Positions 42,289 to 52,833 of a stretch of DNA of 64,000 nucleotides are shown here, in pieces (the first letter of the stretch is position 1; each line of letters opens with the position of its first letter). The notes under the pieces were generated by a model. It was not told the origin of the DNA. It was given only the letters and a program-made list of their open reading frames with translations, and did no database searches. The position numbers were made by a program, and so were the translations under genes. Origin of the DNA: Roseibium alexandrii DFL-11 (GTDB lineage Bacteria > Pseudomonadota > Alphaproteobacteria > Rhizobiales > Stappiaceae); assembly GCF_000158095.2 (NCBI RefSeq), contig NZ_CM011002.1:1131228-1195227 (forward strand), read 5' to 3'.

Positions 42289-44387
42289 CCTGCCCGCAGC
42301 AGTTGGATCGCGGCGTCGCGGCCGAAGAGATAAAGCAGGCAGCGCAGGGCCGCGCCACGTTTTGATTTCAGGTCCGGATCCGTCTCAAGAATGAGCCGCG
42401 CATCATCGCGGGCAACTTCCATCAAATCGGCATGTTCATCCGCCCGGGCAATCCGGAAACCCGGTGTCCCGGACTGGCGTGTGCCGAGAATTTCCCCGCC
42501 GCCGCGCAGACGCAGATCTTCTTCCGCAATCAGGAAGCCATCGTTGGTCTCGCGCATGATGTTGAGACGCGCACCGGCTGTTTCCCCGAGCGGGCCTTTG
42601 TAGAGCAACACACAAGAGGACGGCTTGTCGCCGCGACCGACCCGGCCGCGCAGCTGGTGAAGTTGAGCCAGGCCAAAACGCTCGGCATGTTCGATCACCA
42701 TGATTGTGGCATCTGGAACATCAACGCCGACCTCGATCACGGTAGTGGCGACAAGAACCCGGGTGCGGCCGGATTTGAAATCGTCCATCGCCGCGTCTTT
42801 TTCTGCTGCGCTCATCCGCCCATGCACCAATGAGACTCGCTCGCCGAGCGCGTGTTCCAGCACCCGGTGCCGATCTTCCACGGCCGCCAGATCTATTTTT
42901 TCAGATTCCTCAACCAGTGGGCACACCCAATAGACCTTTTGTCCCTCCCGGGTCGCAGCGCCAACACGGCCGATGATTTCTTCGAGGCGGTCCAGTGATA
43001 CGGACACGGTCTTGATCGGCTTTCGCCCGGCAGGCTTGCCGAGAAGCTTGGAGACATCCATGTCACCAAAACACGTCAGAACGAGCGTGCGCGGGATGGG
43101 GGTTGCTGTCATGACAAGCACATCGACGCCGCGCCCCTTGGAGGATAGTGCCAGGCGCTGATGCACGCCGAACCGGTGCTGCTCGTCGACGACGACCATC
43201 CCGAGGTCCTTGAACGTCACCGAGCCCTGGAACAGCGCGTGCGTGCCGACAACCAGGTCGATCTCGCCCGCATCCAGTTTTTCCTGAAGCAGGCGGCGTT
43301 CCTTTTGCGTGTCCTTGCCGGTCATCAGCGCCATCCGGATTCCGGCCTGCTCGCAAATCGGCGCCATGGAGGCATAGTGCTGGCGGGCCAGGATTTCGGT
43401 CGGGGCCATCAGGCCGCCCTGGGCCCCTGTTTGTATAACCTGGGCCAAGGTTGCCAGCGCAACAACGGTTTTACCAGCACCGACATCGCCCTGCAAAAGA
43501 CGGAGCATGCGCGTGGGTTTGGCGAGGTCCGCGTTGATGTCCTTGATCGCGTCTTTCTGGCTGTCGGTCAGCTCAAAGGGCAGGGCATTGATGACGGCCG
43601 CCTGTAGTTTTCCATCGGGCTTGCGTTCAATCCCGCCAAGCGTGCGCATGTTGGCCCGCACCAGCGCAAGCGCGAGCTGACTGGCCAGGAGTTCGTCATA
43701 GGCAACCCGTTGCATGAAGGGCGATTGCGGCTCGACATCCTGCCGTCCCTTCGGCGCGTGAAGGGTCTTCAGCGCTTCGGCAAAGTCCGGCCAGCCGGTC
43801 TGGTGCAGATACGGCTCATTCAGCCACTCCGGCAAATGCGGGATCTTTTCGCAAGCCGCCTTCATGGCCTTCTGCAGCGTCTTGGAGGCAAGGCCCGCTG
43901 TTAACGGATAGATCGGCTCGATCGGCGGCATCTGGTCGGCCTCTTCCGGAGACACCGAGTAATCCGGATGCACCATCTGAGGCCGGTCATTAAACCATTC
44001 CACCTTGCCGGAGACGATCCGCCGTTCGCCTTCCGGGAAGGTTTTTTGAAGCCAGTCCTGACGGGAATGGAAGAAGACGAAGGTGATCTGACCTGTCTCG
44101 TCATAGGCGGAAATGCGGTAGGGCGCCTTGGAGTGTCGCGGCGGGGCAGAATGGCGTCCGATGGTGACATCCAGCGTGACAATGTCGCCGTTTTCCGAAT
44201 AAGCGATTCCCGGTTTATGACGCCGGTCAATCAGGCTGTGCGGGATGTGAAACAACAAATCGGCAACTGTCGCCTCTCGGTCCGGCTGACCGCCGACTAG
44301 GCCTGCGACCAGTTTGGCAATCTTCGGACCGATCCCGGGCAGCGTGGAGACGGGAGCAAACAGCGGATCAAGGACCGGGGGGCGCAT
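42285..44387 (-). CDS. recG: ATP-dependent DNA helicase RecG
   Basis: 700 residues from ATG 44387 (M-R-P-P-V-L-D-P-L-F-A-P); the ORF stays open further upstream, but 700 residues is the family length. The N-terminal wedge domain has L-P-G-I-G-P-K-I-A-K-L; the OB part follows. The helicase core has Walker A G-D-V-G-A-G-K-T (about 290-297), DEQH box V-V-D-E-Q-H-R-F-G-V (about 395-405), and motif VI H-Q-L-R-G-R-V-G-R-G. It remodels stalled forks and recombination intermediates. Divergent from sdhE with a 216-bp gap. Confidence 0.97.
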   Translation of the reverse strand: MRPPVLDPLFAPVSTLPGIGPKIAKLVAGLVGGQPDREATVADLLFHIPHSLIDRRHKPGIAYSENGDIVTLDVTIGRHSAPPRHSKAPYRISAYDETGQITFVFFHSRQDWLQKTFPEGERRIVSGKVEWFNDRPQMVHPDYSVSPEEADQMPPIEPIYPLTAGLASKTLQKAMKAACEKIPHLPEWLNEPYLHQTGWPDFAEALKTLHAPKGRQDVEPQSPFMQRVAYDELLASQLALALVRANMRTLGGIERKPDGKLQAAVINALPFELTDSQKDAIKDINADLAKPTRMLRLLQGDVGAGKTVVALATLAQVIQTGAQGGLMAPTEILARQHYASMAPICEQAGIRMALMTGKDTQKERRLLQEKLDAGEIDLVVGTHALFQGSVTFKDLGMVVVDEQHRFGVHQRLALSSKGRGVDVLVMTATPIPRTLVLTCFGDMDVSKLLGKPAGRKPIKTVSVSLDRLEEIIGRVGAATREGQKVYWVCPLVEESEKIDLAAVEDRHRVLEHALGERVSLVHGRMSAAEKDAAMDDFKSGRTRVLVATTVIEVGVDVPDATIMVIEHAERFGLAQLHQLRGRVGRGDKPSSCVLLYKGPLGETAGARLNIMRETNDGFLIAEEDLRLRGGGEILGTRQSGTPGFRIARADEHADLMEVARDDARLILETDPDLKSKRGAALRCLLYLFGRDAAIQLLRAG

Positions 44388-44603
44388 GGAAGGTGTCGTA
44401 CCTTTGTCAGACAGGCGGCGAAGCGGGCGGGATCTGTTCTGCCATGAAGATTGGCTTGAGTGCAACAATTGGAACATTCTGTGAACTTGACCGCTGACAT
44501 CCAGCAAGTTGGGCGCTATATAGTCGCCAGTTTTCATTCGATCCGGTAAGGTGATAGGCCACGCGTCTGTCTTTTCTTCTGGCTCCAGATCCGAAGGTTT
44601 TCC

Positions 44604-44921
44604 ATGTCCGATCATCCGAGTGCGACCAATGACAATGTAACCGGTAGCCGGGATGCGCGGCGCAAGAAGATCCTGTTTCGTTGCTGGCACCGGGGCATGA
44701 AGGAAATGGATCTGCTGCTTGGCGGGTTTGCGAACGCCAAAATTGATGAACTCAATGAAGACGAGCTGCGTGAGCTGGAACATCTTCTGACCGCGCACGA
44801 TCAGGATCTTTATGCCTGGATGACGGGCCGCAAGTCGTTGCCTGCAGAATGGGACGGCCCGCTTTACCGCCGGATCATTGCCTATCATGAAGCCGCTGGA
44901 CCGGCCGGCTTTGTAAAATAA
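44604..44921 (+). CDS. sdhE: FAD assembly factor SdhE (succinate dehydrogenase)
   Basis: 105 residues. The conserved R-G-M-K-E-M-D-L-L-L-G-G-F contains the RGxxE motif that flavinylates SdhA, and Y-A-W-M-T-G-R near residue 72 is usual. The first 15 residues are a variable tail. The mfd gene starts 19 bp after its stop, a pairing I regard as common in alphaproteobacteria. Confidence 0.95.
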   Translation: MSDHPSATNDNVTGSRDARRKKILFRCWHRGMKEMDLLLGGFANAKIDELNEDELRELEHLLTAHDQDLYAWMTGRKSLPAEWDGPLYRRIIAYHEAAGPAGFVK

Positions 44922-44940
44922 GAATAAAAGGACGGTTTTC

Positions 44941-47900
44941 GTGTTCGACAGCCTGTTGAAGGACCAGGCCAATGTGACATTGGCTGGCGTGCCCGATGGT
45001 GCGGAAAGCTATGCGCTTGCGCGCTTGCTGACAGAAATACCGGCCCAAGGGTTGGCGTTGGTTTTTGTTGCCCGAGACGCGACGCGCATGGCCATGATCA
45101 GCGAGGCTCTCGGGTACTTTGATCCAGGTGCCGAGATCATTCAGCTGCCGGCATGGGACTGTTTGCCTTATGACCGGGTCTCGCCAAATCCGGCGATCAG
45201 TGCCCGGCGTCTTCTGGCCCTTGGTCAGCTCGCGCGCGGTATCGCAAAGGGGCGCAAAGTCCTTCTGGTCACCACACTGAACGCGGCCGTTCAGCGGATT
45301 CCGGAACGGGCGTTCATGGCCGAGCAGACCTTGTCCATGGCACCCGGCAATCAGGTCGATATGGCCGCGATCTCCAAATGGCTGGAGATGAACGGATTTT
45401 CCCGCACGCCAACCGTGCGCGAAACCGGCGAATACGCAGTGCGCGGCGGTATTGTCGATCTGTTCGCTCCCGGAGAAGAAGAGCCGGTGCGCCTTGATTT
45501 CTTTGGTGACACGCTGGAATCGATCCGCTCGTTCAACCCGGAAACCCAGCGGACCTCGAAACAGCTGAAACGCCTCGATCTCGTCCCGATGAGTGAGGTG
45601 GTGCTTTCTGAGGAGAGCATCTCTCGGTTCCGCCGTTCCTATCTTGCGAGCTTTGGCGCTGCCAGCCGGGACGATGTGCTTTACCAGTCGATCAGTGACG
45701 GCCGCCGTTATGCCGGCATGGAACACTGGTTGCCGTTGTTTCATGACAAGCTGGAAACGCTGTTTGATTTCATTGGCGACACACCGGTCGTGCTGGACGC
45801 CCGCAGCGCGGATGCGGTGCGTGAGCGGCTGGACCAGGTTGCCGAACACTACAAGGCCCGTGAAGAAGCCCGCGAGATGGGATCGGGTGCCGGTACTGTG
45901 CCTTACATGCCTGTGCCACCAGAAAAATTGTACTTCACACAGGATGAATGGACTGCGGCGCTTGCCGACCGGGCGACGGCGACGCTTGATCCCTTCACAC
46001 CGCCGCCAGGCAGCGGCAAGACCGTCATCGAACTTGGTGGCCGCCAGGGGCGCAGTTTTGCCGCCGAACGGACTGCCGGTGATGTCAATATTTTTGATGC
46101 TCTCACGACCCATGTCCGCGAGCTTCAAAAAAGCGGCAAGCGCACCGTCATCGCCTGCTGGTCGGACGGGTCCCGGGACCGTCTCGGTCAGATCCTTGGC
46201 GATCATGGTCTTGGCGCGATTCATAATGTGGAGACGCTGGAGGAAACGGAAAAGCTTCCAGCCAAGACTTCAGCACTGTGTGTTCTGGGCATCGAACATG
46301 GATTTGAACTCTCCGATATCGCGTTTATTGGTGAACAGGACATTCTGGGCGACAGGCTTGTGCGCAAATCCCGCCGCAAGTCCAAGGGCGCGAATGTCAT
46401 CACCGAGGCGACCGGATTGTCGGAAAGCGATCTGGTGGTTCATGTGGAGCACGGCATCGGGCGTTTCATCGGCCTGAAGACCGTTGAGGCCATTGGCGCC
46501 CCGCACGACTGCCTGGAACTGCAATATGCCGGCGGCGACAAGCTCTATCTGCCGGTTGAAAACATTGAACTTCTGTCCCGCTACGGATCAGAAGACCAGG
46601 AAGCGCAGCTCGACAAGCTCGGCGGTGGTGCCTGGCAGGCCCGCAAGGCCAAGCTCAAGAAACGCATCCTGGAGATCGCCGACGGGTTGATCAAAACAGC
46701 GGCGGAGCGGGCGCTCAAGACCGCACCTGTAGTGGAAACACCGGAAGGGGTCTACGACGAGTTCGCCACCAAATTTCCTTACGAGGAAACGGATGATCAG
46801 CTGAACGCCATTGATTCTGTCTTCGAGGATCTTTCCTCCGGGCGGCCGATGGACCGGCTGGTGTGCGGCGATGTTGGCTTTGGCAAAACTGAGGTGGCGC
46901 TGCGCGCCGCGTTCCTTGCTGCCATGTCCGGCCGCCAGGTCGCCGTTGTCGTCCCGACGACACTGCTTGCCCGGCAGCACTTCAAGACGTTCTCGGAGCG
47001 CTTTCACGGGCTCCCAATAAATGTCGCACACGCCTCCCGGCTGGTGCCGACGCGCCAGTTGACCCAGACCAAGAAGGGCATTGCCGACGGTTCGGTCGAC
47101 ATTGTTGTCGGCACCCATGCACTTTTGGGCAAATCCATCCAGTTCCGCGATCTTGGACTGCTGATCATCGATGAGGAACAGCATTTCGGGGTGAAGCACA
47201 AGGAGCGGCTGAAAGAACTGAAATCGGATATTCATGTTCTGACACTGTCCGCAACGCCGATCCCGAGAACGCTTCAACTGGCTTTGACGGGGGTGCGGGA
47301 ATTGTCACTGATCGCAACGCCGCCCGTTGACCGGCTGGCGGTGCGGACTTTCGTGTCTCCGTTCGACCCGCTGGTGGTCCGCGAAGCCTTGCTGCGCGAA
47401 CACTATCGCGGCGGCCAGAGCTTTTACGTTTGTCCGCGCCTGTCAGACATTGCCGAACGTAGGGACTTCCTGGAAGAGGCTGTCCCGGAACTGAAAGTCG
47501 CCGTTGCGCATGGTCAGATGCCGCCGGGCGAGCTCGAAGACGTCATGAACGCCTTCTATGAGGGCAAATATAACGTTCTCTTGTCGACCACGATTGTGGA
47601 ATCCGGTCTTGATATTCCGACCGCAAACACGTTGATCGTACACCGTGCCGATATGTTCGGGCTTTCCCAGCTTTATCAGCTGCGCGGACGCGTTGGCCGG
47701 TCGAAAACACGCGCCTATGCGCTCTTTACGGTTCCGGCCAACAAGACGCTCACGCCCACTGCCGAACGGCGCTTGAAAGTCCTGCAATCCCTGGAAACGC
47801 TGGGTGCCGGGTTCCAGTTGGCAAGTCATGATCTGGACATCCGCGGTGCCGGCAATCTTCTGGGCGACGAGCAGTCCGGGCACATCAAGGAGGTCGGGTT

Positions 47901-48426
47901 CGAGCTCTACCAGCAAATGCTGGAAGAAGCGGTTGCCAAGCTGAAGGACGGCGGCGCTGATTTCGGCGAGGAAAAATGGTCGCCGCAAATCAACATCGGC
48001 ACGCCCGTCTTGATACCGGAAGATTATGTCGGCGATTTGCAGCTGCGTCTGCAGCTTTACCGGCGTCTCGGTGATGTCACGGAAGCGCAGGAGATTGACG
48101 CCTTTGGCGCCGAACTGATCGACCGCTTCGGCCCGATGCCGGAAGAGGTCCAGCATCTTTTGAAGATCGTCTACATCAAGGGACTGTGCCGCAAGGCAAA
48201 TGTCGAAAAGGTCGATGCCGGTCCGAAGGGTGTCGTTGTGTCTTTCCGCAACAGCGAGTTTGCGAACCCCGCTGGCCTTGTGTCCTACATTGCCGAGCAG
48301 GGTGTGCTCGCCAAGATCCGGCCGGATCAGAAAGTGGTTCTGACCCGCGACTGGGAAAACACCGACAAGCGTTTGAAGGGCGCGGCGACGATCCTGACCA
48401 AGCTGGCCCGTCTGGCGGCGGCTTGA
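44941..48426 (+). CDS. mfd: Transcription-repair coupling factor Mfd
   Basis: 1161 residues from GTG 44941. The N-terminal UvrB-like module includes P-A-W-D-C-L-P-Y-D-R-V-S-P and G-G-I-V-D-L-F; then the CarD-like RNA polymerase-binding domain with V-H-V-E-H-G-I-G-R-F, and the SF2 translocase with Walker A V-C-G-D-V-G-F-G-K-T (about 641-650) and I-I-D-E-E-Q-H-F-G-V (about 743-752). The C-terminal TRCF domain follows. It removes stalled RNA polymerase and recruits UvrA. Follows sdhE closely. Confidence 0.98.
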   Translation: MFDSLLKDQANVTLAGVPDGAESYALARLLTEIPAQGLALVFVARDATRMAMISEALGYFDPGAEIIQLPAWDCLPYDRVSPNPAISARRLLALGQLARGIAKGRKVLLVTTLNAAVQRIPERAFMAEQTLSMAPGNQVDMAAISKWLEMNGFSRTPTVRETGEYAVRGGIVDLFAPGEEEPVRLDFFGDTLESIRSFNPETQRTSKQLKRLDLVPMSEVVLSEESISRFRRSYLASFGAASRDDVLYQSISDGRRYAGMEHWLPLFHDKLETLFDFIGDTPVVLDARSADAVRERLDQVAEHYKAREEAREMGSGAGTVPYMPVPPEKLYFTQDEWTAALADRATATLDPFTPPPGSGKTVIELGGRQGRSFAAERTAGDVNIFDALTTHVRELQKSGKRTVIACWSDGSRDRLGQILGDHGLGAIHNVETLEETEKLPAKTSALCVLGIEHGFELSDIAFIGEQDILGDRLVRKSRRKSKGANVITEATGLSESDLVVHVEHGIGRFIGLKTVEAIGAPHDCLELQYAGGDKLYLPVENIELLSRYGSEDQEAQLDKLGGGAWQARKAKLKKRILEIADGLIKTAAERALKTAPVVETPEGVYDEFATKFPYEETDDQLNAIDSVFEDLSSGRPMDRLVCGDVGFGKTEVALRAAFLAAMSGRQVAVVVPTTLLARQHFKTFSERFHGLPINVAHASRLVPTRQLTQTKKGIADGSVDIVVGTHALLGKSIQFRDLGLLIIDEEQHFGVKHKERLKELKSDIHVLTLSATPIPRTLQLALTGVRELSLIATPPVDRLAVRTFVSPFDPLVVREALLREHYRGGQSFYVCPRLSDIAERRDFLEEAVPELKVAVAHGQMPPGELEDVMNAFYEGKYNVLLSTTIVESGLDIPTANTLIVHRADMFGLSQLYQLRGRVGRSKTRAYALFTVPANKTLTPTAERRLKVLQSLETLGAGFQLASHDLDIRGAGNLLGDEQSGHIKEVGFELYQQMLEEAVAKLKDGGADFGEEKWSPQINIGTPVLIPEDYVGDLQLRLQLYRRLGDVTEAQEIDAFGAELIDRFGPMPEEVQHLLKIVYIKGLCRKANVEKVDAGPKGVVVSFRNSEFANPAGLVSYIAEQGVLAKIRPDQKVVLTRDWENTDKRLKGAATILTKLARLAAA

Positions 48427-48516
48427 AGGCAGTGGACATTGCGGCACTATGTCCGCAGCGTTTTGATAGAGAGCTGATAAAGTAGCGGTCTCAATAACTT
48501 CTGAGGAGTTCGTCAG

Positions 48517-49047
48517 ATGAGTGCCGCCGTCAGTCTTCCTTTGGACAGTCAGCTTAACGCCTATCACGCTTCAAAAGACTACATGGACGTCTACAGCGGG
48601 GATTTGACCGGACGGCCGGATCTCATCGAGTGCGATATGCGCGTTCTTGCCAAGCACATGACCACCATCGACATGCCCTGGGCGCAGGGTCTGCTAAAGC
48701 TTCGTGACCGCCTCGCCAGAACTGTGAACCTCAAGACCACAGACGATTTGGCGAACGAAGCTCCGCCGAAGCCGTTATCTGAGGTTGGTCCTGGAGATCG
48801 GATCGCGTTCTTCAAGGTCTATGAGGTCCGAGAGAATGAAATTATGCTCGGCGAAGATGACTGGCATCAGGACTTCCGCCTCTCGGTCTTCAGGCAGTTG
48901 ACGCCTGAACCGAAGGTTTTCGTTTCAACGTGCTGCAAGCGTCACAATTTCTTTGGTTACGCCTATCTCGCAGCAATCCTGCCGGCGCACAAAATGCTAG
49001 TGAAACAGAGCATTGATAACGCGTTGAAGCGTCCGATGATGAACTGA
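48517..49047 (+). CDS. DUF2867 family protein
   Basis: 176 residues with GAGG-type SD before ATG 48517. W-H-Q-D-F-R-L-S-V-F-R and S-T-C-C-K-R-H-N-F-F-G-Y-A-Y-L-A-A-I-L-P-A-H-K-M-L match DUF2867, found alone or fused to SDR-type proteins. Function is unknown. Tail-to-tail with pcm. Confidence 0.8.
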   Translation: MSAAVSLPLDSQLNAYHASKDYMDVYSGDLTGRPDLIECDMRVLAKHMTTIDMPWAQGLLKLRDRLARTVNLKTTDDLANEAPPKPLSEVGPGDRIAFFKVYEVRENEIMLGEDDWHQDFRLSVFRQLTPEPKVFVSTCCKRHNFFGYAYLAAILPAHKMLVKQSIDNALKRPMMN

Positions 49048-49073
49048 CCGCAGGCGACCTATCGCCTAATGCT

Positions 49074-49730
49074 CTACGAGGCGTCTTCCCAGCCTTCTTC
49101 GCCGATCAGCGGCACGAAAGTGACGTCGCACAGAGGTTCGCTGGAGTACTCGGTCTCGGAAAGCCGGGTGACGCGCAACAACTGTTGTTGGTGGCGGGTG
49201 GGACCTGCAGGGATCACCAAACGGCCTCCAATCGCAAGCTGGTCTTTCAATGGGCCCGGCAGGGCCGGGCTACCGGCTGCGACCATGATGGCGTCGAATG
49301 GGGCTTCTTGCGGATATCCAAGGGTGCCGTCGCCGCAATGGACTCTGACTGTCGGATAGCCCGCGCGGACAAGATTGGCTTTTGCACGGTCCGCAAGCTC
49401 TGACTTGCGCTCAATTCCAATGACCTTAGCGCCCATCTCTGCCATGACGGCGGCTGCGTATCCCGAGCCCGTCCCGATATCGAGAACGCGTGACCCTGTT
49501 TCGATTTTCAAGGCCTCACACATCAGGGCGACGATATAGGGCAGAGAAATCGTCTGTCCGCATCCGATCGGTATCGGGCGGTCCTCATAGGCGTGATGAC
49601 GGCTTTCGCTCAGCACAAACAGATGACGTGGCACCTTTGACATAGCTGCAAGGACTGCGGCATCGGAAATGCCACGCGCCCGGATCTGCCGATCCACCAT
49701 ATGCAAGCGCTCTTCGTGATCATCTTTCAT
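49074..49730 (-). CDS. pcm: Protein-L-isoaspartate O-methyltransferase
   Basis: 218 residues. V-P-R-H-L-F-V and P-I-P-I-G-C-G-Q-T-I-S-L-P-Y-I-V-A-L-M (substrate region), then V-L-D-I-G-T-G-S-G-Y-A-A-A-V (SAM motif I), and G-R-L-V-I-P-A-G. It methylates isoaspartyl residues for repair of aged proteins. Many alphaproteobacteria have the gene near other maintenance genes; here it stands alone on the minus strand. Confidence 0.95.
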   Translation of the reverse strand: MKDDHEERLHMVDRQIRARGISDAAVLAAMSKVPRHLFVLSESRHHAYEDRPIPIGCGQTISLPYIVALMCEALKIETGSRVLDIGTGSGYAAAVMAEMGAKVIGIERKSELADRAKANLVRAGYPTVRVHCGDGTLGYPQEAPFDAIMVAAGSPALPGPLKDQLAIGGRLVIPAGPTRHQQQLLRVTRLSETEYSSEPLCDVTFVPLIGEEGWEDAS

Positions 49731-49855
49731 GATTGCATTTTTCAGGAACCGGGGATGGTTGCAAGTTTAAGTACTGCATCAAGACTCTATTAAGCCTGAA
49801 TCGCCATAGTAAGCTGACAAAGAGGCCACCAGTTTTAGCGTTCAAGGTCCCAAGA

Positions 49856-50191
49856 GTGCCCCGAGCAGCCACACGTCAGCGAAAACAATCCTTTCTGCGC
49901 CGTCTCATAACCCCCGTGCTTGCTATTGCAGCGCTCGGGTATTTCGGCTTTCATGCCATGAATGGTGAATTGGGCGTCGTCGGCCGCGCCATGATCGAAC
50001 GTCAAGTTGCCGAACTCGAGGGCGAACTGCAGCTTCTTGTCGCCGAACGCCGGGAGCTTGCGGCCCGGGTCAGTTTGTTGCGTCCGGAAAGTCTGGATCC
50101 CGATATGCTGGACGAACGGGCCCGGCTCTATCTTAATCTGGTGCACCCGGATGAGCTCGTCGTGCTGAAACCGCAGACCGTGGCCCAATAA
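49856..50191 (+). CDS. ftsB: Septum formation initiator FtsB/DivIC-like
   Basis: 111 residues from GTG 49856; the frame is open to 49733, but the usual start lies just before the basic R-Q-R-K-Q-S-F-L-R-R-L. One membrane helix (P-V-L-A-I-A-A-L-G-Y-F-G-F), then a coiled coil (Q-V-A-E-L-E-G-E-L-Q-L-L-V-A-E-R-R-E-L) and D-M-L-D-E-R-A-R-L-Y-L-N-L-V-H-P-D-E, as in FtsB of this order. It joins the division complex at midcell with FtsL and FtsQ. It precedes pdhA, the usual order in Rhizobiales. The start is uncertain. Confidence 0.88.
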   Translation: MPRAATRQRKQSFLRRLITPVLAIAALGYFGFHAMNGELGVVGRAMIERQVAELEGELQLLVAERRELAARVSLLRPESLDPDMLDERARLYLNLVHPDELVVLKPQTVAQ

Positions 50192-50370
50192 ACTGGATTT
50201 GAGTTGAATTCTGCGACTTAACCGATATTTGGTTATGCAAAAATTAGTTCAATTATATCATATGAATAGCCGCCAATCGCACTGCGAGATTGCCATGTTG
50301 GATTGCCCTTTCATCCGGGATACGTTTCTCTGACCTGTCTTAGGGGAAACGTCACACCGAGTTGAGGGAA

Positions 50371-51408
50371 ATGGCAGCAGCGAAGAAGACCAGCGCCGGC
50401 ACCAGCCGGACCCGCAGTTCCGCCAAAAAGGCCGAACCTGCGATCGCCGAGTTCACCAAGGAAGAGGAATTTCACGCCTACCGCGAAATGCTTCTGATCC
50501 GCCGCTTTGAAGAAAAGGCCGGTCAGCTTTACGGCATGGGCCTCATCGGTGGTTTCTGTCACCTTTACATCGGCCAGGAAGCCGTGGTTGTCGGCATGCA
50601 GATGGCAAAGATCGATGGCGATCAGATGATCACGGCATACCGGGATCACGGTCACATGCTGGCGATGGACCTCGACCCGAAAGGCGTTATGGCCGAGCTC
50701 ACCGGACGCCGCGGCGGCTTGTCGAAAGGCAAGGGCGGCTCCATGCACATGTTCTCCAAGGAAAAACACTTCTACGGCGGTCACGGCATCGTCGGCGCGC
50801 AGGTGTCGCTTGGAACCGGCCTTGGCTTTGCAAACAAATACCGCGAGAACGGTAACGTCTGCATGACCTTCTTCGGTGACGGCGCCTCGAACCAGGGTCA
50901 GGTTTACGAGAGCTTCAACATGGCCGAGCTCTGGAAGCTGCCGGTCATCTATGTGATCGAGAACAACAAATACGGCATGGGCACCAGCGTTGAGCGTTCA
51001 TCGTCCATGACAGACCTGTCGCAGCGCGGCGCATCGTTCAACATTCCGGGCGAAAAAGTCGACGGCATGGATGTACGCGCTGTTATGGCAGCCTCCAAAA
51101 AGGCGCTGGAATGGTGCCGCGACGGCAAAGGCCCGTACATCCTAGAAATGGTGACATACCGTTACCGCGGACATTCCATGTCTGATCCGGCGAAATACCG
51201 GTCCAAAGATGAAGTTCAAAAGATGCGGACCGAGCACGATCCGATCGAACAGGTCCGCAAGCGTTTGCTCGACAACAAATGGGCAACCGAAGACGATCTC
51301 AAAGGGCTCGACAAGGATATTCGCGCACGTGTCGCGGAAGCTGCTGAATTTGCACAGACCGATCCGGAGCCGGACGCGTCTGAACTCTATACCGACATTT
51401 TGCTTTAA
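50371..51408 (+). CDS. pdhA: Pyruvate dehydrogenase E1 component, alpha subunit
   Basis: 345 residues from ATG 50371 (the TTG 50362 is rejected; GAGGG lies just before ATG). The thiamine diphosphate motif G-D-G-A-S-N-Q-G (about 170) to E-N-N-K-Y-G-M (about 200) is complete, and Y-R-D-H-G-H and [13 protein letters not shown] mark the active site loops. The Lys/Ala-rich N-terminal tail is a common alphaproteobacterial extension. With PdhB it decarboxylates pyruvate. Heads the pdhA-pdhB-pdhC operon. Confidence 0.97.
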   Translation: MAAAKKTSAGTSRTRSSAKKAEPAIAEFTKEEEFHAYREMLLIRRFEEKAGQLYGMGLIGGFCHLYIGQEAVVVGMQMAKIDGDQMITAYRDHGHMLAMDLDPKGVMAELTGRRGGLSKGKGGSMHMFSKEKHFYGGHGIVGAQVSLGTGLGFANKYRENGNVCMTFFGDGASNQGQVYESFNMAELWKLPVIYVIENNKYGMGTSVERSSSMTDLSQRGASFNIPGEKVDGMDVRAVMAASKKALEWCRDGKGPYILEMVTYRYRGHSMSDPAKYRSKDEVQKMRTEHDPIEQVRKRLLDNKWATEDDLKGLDKDIRARVAEAAEFAQTDPEPDASELYTDILL

Positions 51409-51422
51409 GGCCGGGGGACATT

Positions 51423-52817
51423 ATGCCGATTGACATTTTGATGCCGGCGCTTTCGCCGACAATGGAAGAGGGGAAACTCGCCAAGTGGCTGAAAGCCGAG
51501 GGCGATACGGTTTCCGCAGGCGATGTGATCGCCGAAATCGAGACTGACAAGGCAACCATGGAAGTGGAAGCCGTTGATGAAGGCACACTTGGCAAGATCC
51601 TGGTTGCCGAGGGCACCGACAACGTCAAGGTGAACGAAAAGATCGCGATCCTGCTGGGCGAGGGTGAGGATGCAAGTGCCGCTGATGCTGCTGCGTCTGC
51701 GCCAGCTGCGGACGCTGCTCCTGCGGCCGCCGCTGCACCAGCTGCGCCGGCACCGGCCGTTGCATCCGCGCCAACTCCACAGGCACCGGCGCCGGAGACT
51801 GCCGAAGATCCGGAAATCCCGGCAGGCACGTCCATGAAGTCGTCGACTGTCCGCGAAGCTTTGCGCGATGCGATGGCGGAAGAAATGCGCCGCGACGGCG
51901 ACGTGTTCGTCATGGGTGAGGAAGTGGCCGAATACCAGGGCGCCTACAAGATTACGCAAGGCCTCCTGGACGAGTTCGGCGAAAAACGCGTCATCGATAC
52001 GCCAATCACCGAGCACGGCTTTGCCGGTTTGGGTGTGGGTGCGGCGATGGCGGGCCTTAAGCCGATTGTTGAGTTCATGACCTTCAACTTCGCCATGCAG
52101 GCGATTGACCAGATCATCAACTCTGCCGCCAAGACGCTCTACATGTCCGGTGGACAGATGGGTGCACCGATGGTGTTCCGCGGCCCGAATGGGGCAGCCG
52201 CCCGCGTTGGCGCGCAGCACTCCCAGGACTACGCCGCATGGTATGCGCATGTTCCGGGTCTGAAGGTGATTCAGCCATATTCGGCAGCGGACGCCAAGGG
52301 CTTGCTCAAGGCAGCGATCCGCGATCCGAACCCGGTGATCTTCCTGGAAAACGAGATCCTCTACGGTCATTCGTTCGAAATTCCGGACATGGATGATTTC
52401 GTCCTGCCGATCGGCAAGGCGAAGATCGAGCGCGGCGGCACGGACGTTACTCTGGTGTCCTGGGGCATCGGTATGACCTACACCATGAAGGCCGCTGAAG
52501 AATTGGCTGGAATGGGCATTTCGGCTGAGGTGGTCAACCTCCGCACGATCCGCCCGCTCGACATTGACACGGTTCTCGCCTCGGTCCGCAAGACCGGACG
52601 GGTTGTGACCGTCGAGGAAGCCTTCCCGATGTGTTCCGTATCGTCGGAGATCGCCTTCCAGGTTCAGGAAAAAGCCTTCGATTATCTCGATGCGCCGATC
52701 CTGCGGGTCACCGGCAAGGATGTTCCGATGCCGTATGCCGCAAATCTGGAAAAGCTGGCGCTGCCAAACGTTGGCGAAGTCATCGACGCAGTCAAAGCCG
52801 TAACCTACACCAGCTAA
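51423..52817 (+). CDS. pdhB: Pyruvate dehydrogenase E1 component, beta subunit with lipoyl domain
   Basis: 464 residues. An N-terminal lipoyl domain (about 1-80, lipoyl Lys in [15 protein letters not shown]) and an Ala/Pro hinge (about 85-135) precede the E1beta core ([13 protein letters not shown] to C-terminus). An E1beta with its own lipoyl domain is a known alphaproteobacterial arrangement. The lipoyl domain is nearly identical to that of PdhC next door. Lipoylation likely depends on LipA encoded at 57144. Confidence 0.97.
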   Translation: MPIDILMPALSPTMEEGKLAKWLKAEGDTVSAGDVIAEIETDKATMEVEAVDEGTLGKILVAEGTDNVKVNEKIAILLGEGEDASAADAAASAPAADAAPAAAAAPAAPAPAVASAPTPQAPAPETAEDPEIPAGTSMKSSTVREALRDAMAEEMRRDGDVFVMGEEVAEYQGAYKITQGLLDEFGEKRVIDTPITEHGFAGLGVGAAMAGLKPIVEFMTFNFAMQAIDQIINSAAKTLYMSGGQMGAPMVFRGPNGAAARVGAQHSQDYAAWYAHVPGLKVIQPYSAADAKGLLKAAIRDPNPVIFLENEILYGHSFEIPDMDDFVLPIGKAKIERGGTDVTLVSWGIGMTYTMKAAEELAGMGISAEVVNLRTIRPLDIDTVLASVRKTGRVVTVEEAFPMCSVSSEIAFQVQEKAFDYLDAPILRVTGKDVPMPYAANLEKLALPNVGEVIDAVKAVTYTS

Positions 52818-52833
52818 AGGCGGGGAACCGGAC

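Noticed and set aside
50229..50259. Promoter ahead of pdhA (TTGGTT and TTATAT-like boxes)
   Set aside because: Spacing of 17-19 depends on the chosen -10 and the match is ordinary for A/T-rich DNA, so I do not list it as a feature.
51423..52817. Lipoyl domain fused to E1beta as a novel fusion
   Set aside because: This arrangement is well known in alphaproteobacterial pyruvate dehydrogenase operons.
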